This document shows, piece by piece, positions 1-6,233 of a stretch of DNA of 48,391 nucleotides. The position numbers were made by a program, and so were the translations under genes. This DNA is from Candidatus Nomurabacteria bacterium (lineage in GTDB: Bacteria > Patescibacteriota > Minisyncoccia > Phycocordibacterales > UBA9973). Where the stretch lies: contig CALQYS010000001.1 of NCBI GenBank assembly GCA_943348755.1, positions 133,963-182,353 on the forward strand, written 5' to 3'. The number at the start of each line of letters is the position of its first letter. Position 1 is the first letter of the stretch. The notes under the pieces are model-generated. The model saw only the letters and a list, made by a program, of their open reading frames with translations, was not told the DNA's origin and made no database searches.

Positions 1-494
1 TGGGGCTCAGGTATAAGATCCTAAAAAGATACTATTCATATAATGGCAGGACCAAATTAGCTGATATAGAGATTTTCCCGAGTAAATTAAAAGCATTACA
101 TGATAAAATACATGCAAACATATACCCAGGAATAAATATAGATAATCTTCCCTTCTTTGTACCCATTGCTATTCGTGCCAAAGGTCAGACGATGATTCAT
201 GACTGGTATTATGAAAATCGGGCTATATACTTAACAGAATTAAATCGTCTAGGAGCTGATATAACTCTTGCCGATCCACACCGACTATATATCCAAGGCG
301 GAACAGTTCTAAAACCAGCCCAAGTGGTCTGCCCTCCGGCACTTCGTCCATCTATGGTCATCCTGATTTCCATGCTTGGTGCAAACGGGACTTCCATCCT
401 ACGAAACGTCTACATGATTAATCGTGGTTACGAAGAAATAGCGCAAAGACTCAATTCTATCGGTGCGGATATAAAAATAATTAAGGGAAACTAA
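1..494 (+). CDS. murA: UDP-N-acetylglucosamine 1-carboxyvinyltransferase, C-terminal part
   Basis: This is the 3' end of a gene cut by the window edge; the frame is open from base 3 and ends in TAA at 492-494. MurA transfers enolpyruvate from PEP to UDP-GlcNAc, the first committed step of peptidoglycan synthesis, in the cytoplasm. About 163 residues are visible. They follow the MurA C-terminal pattern: PGINIDNLPFF, then a block corresponding to E. coli ENRFMHVPELSRMGA (here ENRAIYLTELNRLGA), an LRPSM segment and the final RGYEEI...L..IGADI block. The catalytic Cys region would lie upstream, outside the window, so activity cannot be judged. miaA begins 2 nt after the stop, so the two are probably co-transcribed. 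The first ATG in this frame (192) is internal and should not be taken as the start. Confidence 0.93.
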   Translation, partial: GLRYKILKRYYSYNGRTKLADIEIFPSKLKALHDKIHANIYPGINIDNLPFFVPIAIRAKGQTMIHDWYYENRAIYLTELNRLGADITLADPHRLYIQGGTVLKPAQVVCPPALRPSMVILISMLGANGTSILRNVYMINRGYEEIAQRLNSIGADIKIIKGN

Positions 495-496
495 GT

Positions 497-1354
497 ATGC
501 AGAAACCAAAAGTTATTGTCGTTCTCGGTCAAACAGCCACGGGTAAAAGTGCGCTGGCTGTTAAGATTGCCAAAAAAATAAATGGAGAGATAGTTTCTGC
601 TGATTCTAGGCAAATCTACAAGGGGCTCAATATTGGCACAGGCAAGATTAACAAAAAAGAAATGCGCGGAATTCCGCACCACTTGCTCGATGTGGCAACA
701 CCTGAGAAATATTTTACTGCGGCGCAATACAAGGAATTAGCGGAAAAGAAAATAGAGGAAGTACTTGCTCGCGGCCGGACTCCTATCATCTGCGGGGGCA
801 CAGGTTTCTACATCGATGCCGTTACAAAAGGCGTTGTTTTCCCTGATGTCCCGCCCAATTTTAAATTAAGAAAGACTCTATCCAAGAAATCTGAATTAGA
901 GCTCTTTAGTATGCTAAAGAAATTAGACAAAAGACGAGCGCAGAATATAGACGCTAAAAATAAAATCAGGCTCATTAGAGCTATAGAGATAGTCAAGGCA
1001 CTTGGTAGGGTTCCAGAAATAAAAGAAAAAGCCCCTGTATATAGATTTATAAAAATAGGATTGTACTTGCCGCCTGATAAATTGAAAACAAAAATAGAGA
1101 AAAGGGTAAAGAAAATGTTTAAAGATGGTTTGTTAAATGAAATCAAGAAATTAAAAAAAGCTGGGGTTTCAAACAAAAGGCTAGCCGAGTTTGGCTTTGA
1201 ATATAGAGATCCAACTTATGAAAGAGTGGTCTCCGAGACCCTAAAATACGCCAAGCGGCAGATGCTTTGGTTTAGGCGTGATAAGCAGATAAGGTGGCTA
1301 GATGCCTCAAAAAAGCTTGAATTAGCAAGGCTATTTAAGGGTTTGACATTATAA
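497..1354 (+). CDS. miaA: tRNA dimethylallyltransferase
   Basis: MiaA adds a dimethylallyl group from DMAPP to N6 of A37 in tRNAs that read codons beginning with U. The 285-residue product has the P-loop GQTATGKS (residues 11-18), the DSRQIYKGLNIGTGK block that binds substrate (about 36-50), PHHLLD, and GGTGFYIDA. The C-terminal half is Lys-rich, as usual for the tRNA-binding part. The length is slightly below the usual 300-315. The ATG lies 2 nt after the murA stop, which supports both this start and co-transcription. A strong promoter for the next gene overlaps the last codons. Confidence 0.95.
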   Translation: MQKPKVIVVLGQTATGKSALAVKIAKKINGEIVSADSRQIYKGLNIGTGKINKKEMRGIPHHLLDVATPEKYFTAAQYKELAEKKIEEVLARGRTPIICGGTGFYIDAVTKGVVFPDVPPNFKLRKTLSKKSELELFSMLKKLDKRRAQNIDAKNKIRLIRAIEIVKALGRVPEIKEKAPVYRFIKIGLYLPPDKLKTKIEKRVKKMFKDGLLNEIKKLKKAGVSNKRLAEFGFEYRDPTYERVVSETLKYAKRQMLWFRRDKQIRWLDASKKLELARLFKGLTL

Positions 1355-1371
1355 CCAAAAGGTGCTATACT
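1343..1371 (+). promoter_or_regulatory. Sigma70-type promoter with extended -10
   Basis: TTGACA at 1343-1348 is a perfect -35. It is followed by a 17-nt spacer and TATACT at 1366-1371, with TG at 1363-1364 giving an extended -10. This is the best consensus promoter in the window. It overlaps the end of miaA, and transcription would begin near 1378, giving a leader of about 110 nt before the ATG at 1489. Confidence 0.85.
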
Positions 1372-1400
1372 ACCCAGAGTAATGTTCTTTCCGTTTTTGG

Positions 1401-1467
1401 TAGGTTTTCTTGCGAGACAACAGTTCGAAAAGCTGTTTTTTTAATTGTCTTCTCGTCGGTAAACCTG
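1401..1467 (+). other. Structured 5' leader with terminator-like inner hairpin
   Basis: Three nested stems can be drawn by eye. The outer one pairs AGGTTT (1402-1407) with AAACCT (1461-1466). The middle one pairs CGAG (1413-1416) with CTCG (1452-1455), or in an alternative register GACAA (1416-1420) with TTGTC (1445-1449). The inner one pairs AACAG (1419-1423) with CTGTT (1433-1437) and runs into seven T residues (1436-1442). The inner hairpin plus T-run looks like an intrinsic terminator placed inside a larger fold, the layout of an attenuator or riboswitch. No known riboswitch class is recognised. It lies between a strong promoter and a 70-residue ORF. Confidence 0.45.
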
Positions 1468-1488
1468 AATCAAAACATTAAAAACACC

Positions 1489-1701
1489 ATGTCAGCAACT
1501 AGTAGTCCGAATTGTCTCGGATGTCAGAAAGAACTGAAGGCAATTTTCCCATACGGGGTTTTGCTTCATGCTCCGTTTCATCCGGCACTTGATGAATCTT
1601 CCGGCTTTCCAGTCGGAGAAAACGGAAAACAGCACGCATGCTTCCCATGCGCGCGACAATTCTTGGAGAGGGTCATATTACAACCCGTCCAAATGGGGTG
1701 A
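1489..1701 (+). CDS. Small CxxC/CxxC protein, function unknown
   Basis: The 70-residue ORF has two CxxC pairs (C-LG-C near residues 10-13 and C-FP-C near 52-55), the spacing of a small zinc ribbon. The rest has no recognisable family signature and no membrane segment. It ends in TGA. Its own strong promoter (1343-1371), structured leader and terminator (1720-1758) mark a self-contained transcription unit. The region looks richer in G+C than the flanking genes, which hints at separate ancestry. No Shine-Dalgarno sequence is evident. The unit could also be a structured RNA in which the ORF is incidental. Confidence 0.5.
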   Translation: MSATSSPNCLGCQKELKAIFPYGVLLHAPFHPALDESSGFPVGENGKQHACFPCARQFLERVILQPVQMG

Positions 1702-1719
1702 CTATCTTCGCCCTAAATC

Positions 1720-1758
1720 AACCACTCAACGATGAGGAATCATCTGCGGGTGGTTTTT
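1720..1758 (+). terminator. Two-tier intrinsic terminator
   Basis: AACCAC (1720-1725) pairs with GTGGTT (1750-1755). Inside it GATGA (1731-1735) pairs with TCATC (1740-1744) across a GGAA loop. A T-run follows the outer stem. It closes the 1489-1701 unit and faces the aldehyde dehydrogenase gene, which converges from the other strand. Confidence 0.7.
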
Positions 1759-1777
1759 CATTTTCGTTCAGACTTTT

Positions 1778-3145
1778 TTATCCAAACCAGACATTTTTTA
1801 TATTTACAAATTCTTTTATACCGTAGGTGCCTAGTTCCCTGCCATAACCGGACTTTTTGATTCCGCCAAACGGTGCCCTGGGGTCAGACTTGACCATGTC
1901 ATTGACACATACATTTCCCGCTTCTATTTGCGGGATAATACGTTTTGCTTTTTCTATATTAGAAGTAAAAATAGACGCCCCAAGGCCATAGCGAGTATCG
2001 TTTGCTATTTCGATGGCTTCAGCCTCAGTCTTAAAAGAAACAATCGGCATAACTGGTCCAAAAACTTCTTCATCATAGACCGGCATGCCCTTCTTCACAT
2101 CTGTCATAACCATGGGTAGGTAAAAATATCCCTTGCCTTCTTTTCTTTTACCCCCATATACAACTTTCGCCCCGAGAGAAACTGACTCTTTTACTTGTCT
2201 TTCTACTTCGAGTAATATTTGCTCCGTCGCCAAGGGCCCGATGTCTGTATTTTTATCACTCGGGTCCCCTACAGACAATTTAGAAAATTCTTCAACTACT
2301 TTTTTAATAAATTCATCTTTAATGCTTTCTTCCACGATAAAGCGTTTGGCGGAGATACAGCTTTGTCCAGTATTTGCCTGCAAACGAGCATGTACTGACG
2401 TCTTGGCCGCTTTATCTACGTCCGCATCAGCAAATACGACAAAAGGGTCGCTACCTCCAAGCTCTAGCACCACTTTTTTTATTTCCTCTCCTGCCACTTT
2501 TGCTACTTCGCCCCCCGCCTTTTCACTACCAGTCAAAGTCACTGCCGCCACTCGGGTATCTCTAATTAAATTTTCCACCCTAGACGCAGGGAGTAGTAAA
2601 TTTTGGAACACACCTTCCGGGAAGCCAACTGCCCTGAATGATTCTTCTATCGCTTCAGCACATTGCGGTACATTTGATGCATGCTTGAGTAGGCCGACGT
2701 TTCCAGCCATAATGGCCGGTACAGCAAAACGATAAACTTGCCAAAACGGAAAGTTCCAGGGCATGATAGCGAGCACGATACCGAGCGGATCAAACTGTAC
2801 GTATTGTTCCTTTTTATCTGTTTTTAACGGTTCTGGTTTTAAGATATTTTCTGCATTGTCTGCATAATAATCACACAGGCTTCCACATTTCTCTATGCCT
2901 ATTGGTCCAGACTTCATCGTTTTACCCATTTCAAGCATTTGTAACTTTGAAAACTCTTGCGTATGATTTTTTAAATATTCTCCGAGTTTCTTCATTAAGA
3001 CAGCGCGTTCTTTAAAAGTAGTTTTTTTCCAAGACTTAAAAGCATTTTCTGCTAACGCTAACTTTTTCTCAAGCTCCTGGTCTGAGATTTCTTTAAATGT
3101 CTTTAAGACCTCTCCTGTGGCTGGATTTTTAGATTGAATGGGCAT
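1778..3145 (-). CDS. NAD(P)-dependent aldehyde dehydrogenase, succinate-semialdehyde type
   Basis: The 455-residue product oxidises an aldehyde to its acid with NAD(P). Recognisable motifs are IMPWNFPFWQ (about 127-136, catalytic Asn131), LLKHASNVP (replacing the usual KPA motif), VVLELGGSDP with the general-base Glu228, and NTGQSCISAKR with the nucleophile Cys263. The KHAxNV and ELGGSDPF blocks match the E. coli Sad/YneI branch of succinate-semialdehyde dehydrogenases, but the true substrate cannot be read from sequence. The gene follows the acetolactate synthase-like gene by 7 nt. A perfect extended -10 (TGATATAAT) sits 6 nt before the ATG, so it probably also has its own leaderless transcript. 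Confidence 0.9.
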   Translation of the reverse strand: MPIQSKNPATGEVLKTFKEISDQELEKKLALAENAFKSWKKTTFKERAVLMKKLGEYLKNHTQEFSKLQMLEMGKTMKSGPIGIEKCGSLCDYYADNAENILKPEPLKTDKKEQYVQFDPLGIVLAIMPWNFPFWQVYRFAVPAIMAGNVGLLKHASNVPQCAEAIEESFRAVGFPEGVFQNLLLPASRVENLIRDTRVAAVTLTGSEKAGGEVAKVAGEEIKKVVLELGGSDPFVVFADADVDKAAKTSVHARLQANTGQSCISAKRFIVEESIKDEFIKKVVEEFSKLSVGDPSDKNTDIGPLATEQILLEVERQVKESVSLGAKVVYGGKRKEGKGYFYLPMVMTDVKKGMPVYDEEVFGPVMPIVSFKTEAEAIEIANDTRYGLGASIFTSNIEKAKRIIPQIEAGNVCVNDMVKSDPRAPFGGIKKSGYGRELGTYGIKEFVNIKNVWFG

Positions 3146-3151
3146 ATTTTT

Positions 3152-3160
3152 ATTATATCA
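3152..3160 (-). promoter_or_regulatory. Extended -10 promoter inside the end of the upstream ORF
   Basis: On the minus strand TGATATAAT occupies 3160-3152, with the hexamer TATAAT at 3157-3152. Exactly 6 nt separate it from the ATG at 3145. The box is made from the last codons of the upstream gene (ATG ATA TAA). Transcription would start at or next to the A of the ATG. Confidence 0.7.
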
Positions 3161-4814
3161 TTTTTATTTTTCCCAAAACTTCGTTTGATTTTTCATAACT
3201 TATCGGGCAAGCGATGATATGTACACCCTTAGAATTTAAAGCTTGTTTTAATATTTCCCCTAAATCTTCTGCTTTAGAAATTTTGTATCCCTTAGCACCA
3301 AAACTTTCCGCTAATTCCACAAAGTTGGGATTATTAAAAGAAAGTCCAAAATCAGGTAATTTCATCTTTTTTTGTTTCCAACTGATCATTCCATAGCCCG
3401 AATCATCTAAAATGAGCACCACAAGGTCTAATTTTAATCTTACAGCCGTCTCCAAGTCCCCCATACTCATCATAATGCCACCATCTCCCGCTACGACTAA
3501 AACTTTTTTACTCGGGTAGAGCATTTTCAGAGCCATACTAGAAGGCAAACCGGCGCCCATAGTAGCGAGTGCGTTATCAAGCAGCATGCCGTTTGGGTTT
3601 TGTATAGACAGATTACGGCAAAAATAAATCTTGTACATTCCATTATCGAGTGCTAGTTTATCATCTTTGTCTAAAACTTTACTGATATCTCCAATTACTC
3701 TTTCCGGTCGAAGGGGGAAATCTGTCGCTCGTGAAGATTCTGTAATATCTTTTTTCAAAGCATCCTGTATTTTATAAAAATAACTGAAATCCCATTTTGA
3801 ATTAATTTTGATTTCATTTGTAAGCACTGAAATTGTGTGTGAAATATCTCCGATGACTTCATGGGTTGGCTCGTATACATCTTTCGCCACAGAAGAAAAG
3901 TAGTTTATATGTATAACTTTGCATTTTTTTGTAATTTCTTTGTCTAGAATAATCGGTGGAGTGTTTATGACGTCATGACCGATCAAAACTACCACATCAG
4001 CATGCTTGAGGGCTAGGTGTACAAAGTCTCCTTGTTGTATACCCGTCGTGCCGATATAAAGCGGAGAATTTTCATCCATCGCTCCCTTACCCATCTGAGT
4101 CGAGATAAAAGGTATGCTAGTTTTTCTAAAAAACGCCTCGAGCTCTTTACGTATTGGGTGTCTGTTAGCCCCACCACCTAAAACGACTAATGGATGCTTC
4201 GCTTTCTTAATTACAGTAAGTGCTTTTTTGATTTCTAAATCTTTGGCGATAGGATTTACTACTTTTGATGAAGCAAGAGGAACAGCGCCACAATTTTCTT
4301 CCGCTACATCTTCTGGTAATTCTAAATGCACCGATCCAGGACGTTCTGTTTCAGCTAAACTGACAGCTTCAGCAAACATAGTCGTTATTTGCTCACCGTC
4401 TGTTACAGTCGCAGAATATTTGGTGACTGGCTTCATCATCGCCACCATGTCGACAATTTGAAATTTCCCTTGCTTGCTCCTCTTTATTGGTTTTTGTCCG
4501 GTAATGACCAATAATGGAAAACCCCCAAGTTGTGCATAAGCTACACCCGTCATCAAATTAGTGGCTCCGGGACCCAAAGTAGAAAGCGCTACGCCCATTT
4601 TACCCGTCATCCTACCCATCGTTGCTGCCATTAAAGCTGCCGCTTGTTCATGACGAGTTGTGATGAAAGTAATTTTAGATTTCCGCTGTGATTTTCTTAT
4701 GGCCTCGAGTAGCGCTAAGGTTTCTTCCCCCGGCACGCCAAAAACATATTTGACTCCATGTTTCTCCAAACATTCAACCAACACCTCAGCTGTATTTTTC
4801 CGTCTCTTCCTCAT
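3153..4814 (-). CDS. Thiamine-pyrophosphate enzyme, acetolactate synthase large-subunit-like
   Basis: The 553-residue protein has the three-domain layout of TPP-dependent decarboxylases/synthases. VKYVFGVPGEETL opens the Pyr domain, TTRHEQAAALMA carries the catalytic Glu56, and GPGATNLMTGVAYAQ follows. A central domain is next, and the PP domain near residues 440-475 has AGDGG...DDSGYGMISWKQ, the TPP/Mg2+ motif. It most resembles catabolic acetolactate synthase (AlsS/IlvB), which condenses two pyruvates. No small regulatory subunit or other valine-pathway gene is nearby, so a fermentative role with the neighbouring aldehyde dehydrogenase is more likely. Pyruvate oxidase or another 2-oxoacid decarboxylase remains possible. 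The start lies 1 nt after the stop of the upstream small gene. Confidence 0.85.
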   Translation of the reverse strand: MRKRRKNTAEVLVECLEKHGVKYVFGVPGEETLALLEAIRKSQRKSKITFITTRHEQAAALMAATMGRMTGKMGVALSTLGPGATNLMTGVAYAQLGGFPLLVITGQKPIKRSKQGKFQIVDMVAMMKPVTKYSATVTDGEQITTMFAEAVSLAETERPGSVHLELPEDVAEENCGAVPLASSKVVNPIAKDLEIKKALTVIKKAKHPLVVLGGGANRHPIRKELEAFFRKTSIPFISTQMGKGAMDENSPLYIGTTGIQQGDFVHLALKHADVVVLIGHDVINTPPIILDKEITKKCKVIHINYFSSVAKDVYEPTHEVIGDISHTISVLTNEIKINSKWDFSYFYKIQDALKKDITESSRATDFPLRPERVIGDISKVLDKDDKLALDNGMYKIYFCRNLSIQNPNGMLLDNALATMGAGLPSSMALKMLYPSKKVLVVAGDGGIMMSMGDLETAVRLKLDLVVLILDDSGYGMISWKQKKMKLPDFGLSFNNPNFVELAESFGAKGYKISKAEDLGEILKQALNSKGVHIIACPISYEKSNEVLGKIKMI

Positions 4815-4815
4815 T

Positions 4816-5085
4816 TTATTTAAAATGATTTTTTATCCACCATTTTTTAATAAATGGCAAAGATTGCACAGATACAAAATATCCAATCGGTGGCACAAGA
4901 GCATTTAAAAAATAATTTGTAGAGCCTATGAAGTACATTACCTTGACTGCAATTACATAAATAATTGCGGAAATAAGCAAGACCCTAAAGTAGCTGGTCT
5001 CCCAAGCCTTATCTGCTTCCACTCTCAAATTCCTTTCTTTTATAAGTGCAACCTCTGTCTCTAATTTTTGAAATCTATTTTCCAT
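4816..5085 (-). CDS. Small membrane protein with N-terminal coiled coil, starting at the tRNA-Trp 3' end
   Basis: The 89-residue product has a charged helical N-terminus (ENRFQKLETEVALIKERN) and two hydrophobic segments near residues 34-54 and 57-75, followed by a Lys-rich tail. No family is recognised. The A of the ATG is the last base of the encoded CCA tail of tRNA-Trp (CC-ATG-G), so no leader or ribosome site exists outside the tRNA itself. No other Met occurs before the membrane segments. Its stop is 1 nt from the next ATG, which supports it being a real translated gene. The exact start is uncertain. Confidence 0.6.
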   Translation of the reverse strand: MENRFQKLETEVALIKERNLRVEADKAWETSYFRVLLISAIIYVIAVKVMYFIGSTNYFLNALVPPIGYFVSVQSLPFIKKWWIKNHFK

Positions 5086-5158
5086 GGCGGGCCCAGTAGG
5101 AATCGAACCTACGTCAATCGTTTTGGAGACGATTATTCTACCTCTGAACTATGGACCC
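5085..5158 (-). tRNA. trnW: tRNA-Trp (anticodon CCA)
   Basis: Read on the minus strand, the acceptor strands GGGTCCA and TGGGCCC pair over 7 bp with one G-U. The anticodon stem ATCGT/ACGAT encloses the loop CTCCAAA, giving anticodon CCA. The T arm contains GGTTCGATTCC. The discriminator G (5088) is followed by an encoded CCA (5087-5085), whose last A also begins the next ORF. Confidence 0.95.
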
Positions 5159-5167
5159 ATACAGAAC

Positions 5168-5190
5168 AAAACGACCATTTAGGCCGTCTT
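5168..5190 (-). terminator. Intrinsic terminator after rpmG
   Basis: On the minus strand ACGGCC (5187-5182) pairs with GGTCGT (5176-5171), including one G-U, across a TAAAT loop, and TTTTG follows. It lies between rpmG and tRNA-Trp. The tRNA leader would cross it unless transcription starts nearby. Confidence 0.5.
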
Positions 5191-5191
5191 T

Positions 5192-5200
5192 AGTCTAGCA
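5192..5200 (-). promoter_or_regulatory. Extended -10 promoter upstream of tRNA-Trp
   Basis: TGCTAGACT is read on the minus strand at 5200-5192, about 33 nt before the mature tRNA 5' end. It fits the TGnTAnnnT pattern seen elsewhere in this window. No clear -35 is visible. Confidence 0.4.
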
Positions 5201-5217
5201 GAAAAGGGGTCAGAAAT

Positions 5218-5376
5218 CTATTTCTTTGTTTCCTTGTGCTTGGTCTGTTTTCGGCACCAATTGCAATACTTTTTGAGCTCGATTTTTTTAGTTACGAGTT
5301 TCTTGTTTTTACTGGACCAGTAATTTATGCGTTTGCAGGTAGCGCAGGCAAGTTTTATAAGTCTATCTTGTGACAT
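5218..5376 (-). CDS. rpmG: 50S ribosomal protein L33
   Basis: The 52-residue product is a zinc-binding L33. CxxC at residues 11-14 (CATC) and CxxC at 38-41 (CNWC) are the metal ligands, and the YWSSKNKK and LKKYCNWCRK segments are family hallmarks. The C-terminus is strongly basic. The ORF runs from the ATG at 5376 to TAG at 5218-5220. TATAAT ends 8 nt before the ATG, so the mRNA leader is at most about 2 nt. Confidence 0.93.
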   Translation of the reverse strand: MSQDRLIKLACATCKRINYWSSKNKKLVTKKIELKKYCNWCRKQTKHKETKK

Positions 5377-5384
5377 GGCTACAT

Positions 5385-5390
5385 ATTATA
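5385..5390 (-). promoter_or_regulatory. -10 box of rpmG (near-leaderless)
   Basis: A perfect TATAAT on the minus strand (5390-5385) ends 8 nt before the rpmG ATG. There is no room for a ribosome-binding site on the transcript. Confidence 0.6.
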
Positions 5391-5414
5391 TTAAAAATCT
5401 AGATAAAGCAACCC

Positions 5415-6233
5415 TTATTTCAACTTTACCTTTTTAGCTCTAATTGGTGTTTTGAGTAGTAAAGTAGTAACTTTGGAAAATATCGTAGCATTTCCAGTGG
5501 TTAAATAAGTGGTTTTCCCGAGTTTGTTCTGGTTATTTTTAATAAAATTATTTTCCAACACTGATTTACTACGCCTGGCTATAGCTTTTCCTCCATCTAA
5601 AAGTTTTACATGTGAACCGACGATTTTTTGGATGGCTCCTCTCAAAAAAGGATAGTGAGTACAGCCCAAAACAAGATAATCTGTGTCTGAATTTATAACT
5701 TCCTTCAGGTATTTTTTAAGTAAGATACTTACTTGAGTGCCACTTAAATCTCCGGTTTCGACAGCATTTTCCAGATTTTTACAACCAATGTTCAAGACTC
5801 TTACGTCTTTACAGTGTTCATCGATGAGTTTATTTAAAACTATACTTTTAGAAGTTGAGGGAGTAGAAATGATCGCGACTGTCCCACTTTTTGTTTTCTT
5901 TGCTGCTAATTTTACGGCTGGTACAGTTCCCACAATTGGAAGAGAATATTTACTTCGAAGTGCTTCTATGGCGTTACAGGTGGCAGTGTTGCAAGCAACT
6001 ATTACCATCTTCACGTTATAACGTTTAATAAAGTAATCTGTAATATTAGAGACGAGTTGAATGAGTTCCTCTTTTGTTTTTTCGCCATAAGGCACATATT
6101 TTTGGTCAGCTAGGAAAATAAAATCTTCGTTTGGCAGTGTTTTTCGAAGTTCTTTCAAGATTGAAAGTCCACCCACACCCGAATCAAAGACCCCGATGGG
6201 TCTTTTTCTATGTTTGCTTTTAGTATCCACCAT
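5415..6233 (-). CDS. murI: Glutamate racemase
   Basis: MurI interconverts L- and D-glutamate for peptidoglycan. The 272-residue protein shows DSGVGG (17-22), PYGEKT (about 48-53), VACNTAT with catalytic Cys81, and LGCTHYP with catalytic Cys191, so both acid/base cysteines are present. The length is typical. The ATG (6233) lies 14 nt inside the 3' end of the upstream Ddl gene in another frame, so the two cell-wall genes are translationally linked. A few residues precede the core fold (from about PIGVFDSG), so a slightly later start cannot be excluded. Confidence 0.95.
   Translation of the reverse strand: MVDTKSKHRKRPIGVFDSGVGGLSILKELRKTLPNEDFIFLADQKYVPYGEKTKEELIQLVSNITDYFIKRYNVKMVIVACNTATCNAIEALRSKYSLPIVGTVPAVKLAAKKTKSGTVAIISTPSTSKSIVLNKLIDEHCKDVRVLNIGCKNLENAVETGDLSGTQVSILLKKYLKEVINSDTDYLVLGCTHYPFLRGAIQKIVGSHVKLLDGGKAIARRSKSVLENNFIKNNQNKLGKTTYLTTGNATIFSKVTTLLLKTPIRAKKVKLK

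Noticed and set aside
1343-1760. tmRNA, RNase P RNA or SRP RNA in the 1.4-1.76 kb unit
   Set aside because: No tRNA-like end with GTTCGA-type T arm paired to a 5' acceptor, no conserved RNase P core, and no SRP Alu/S-domain motif could be found.
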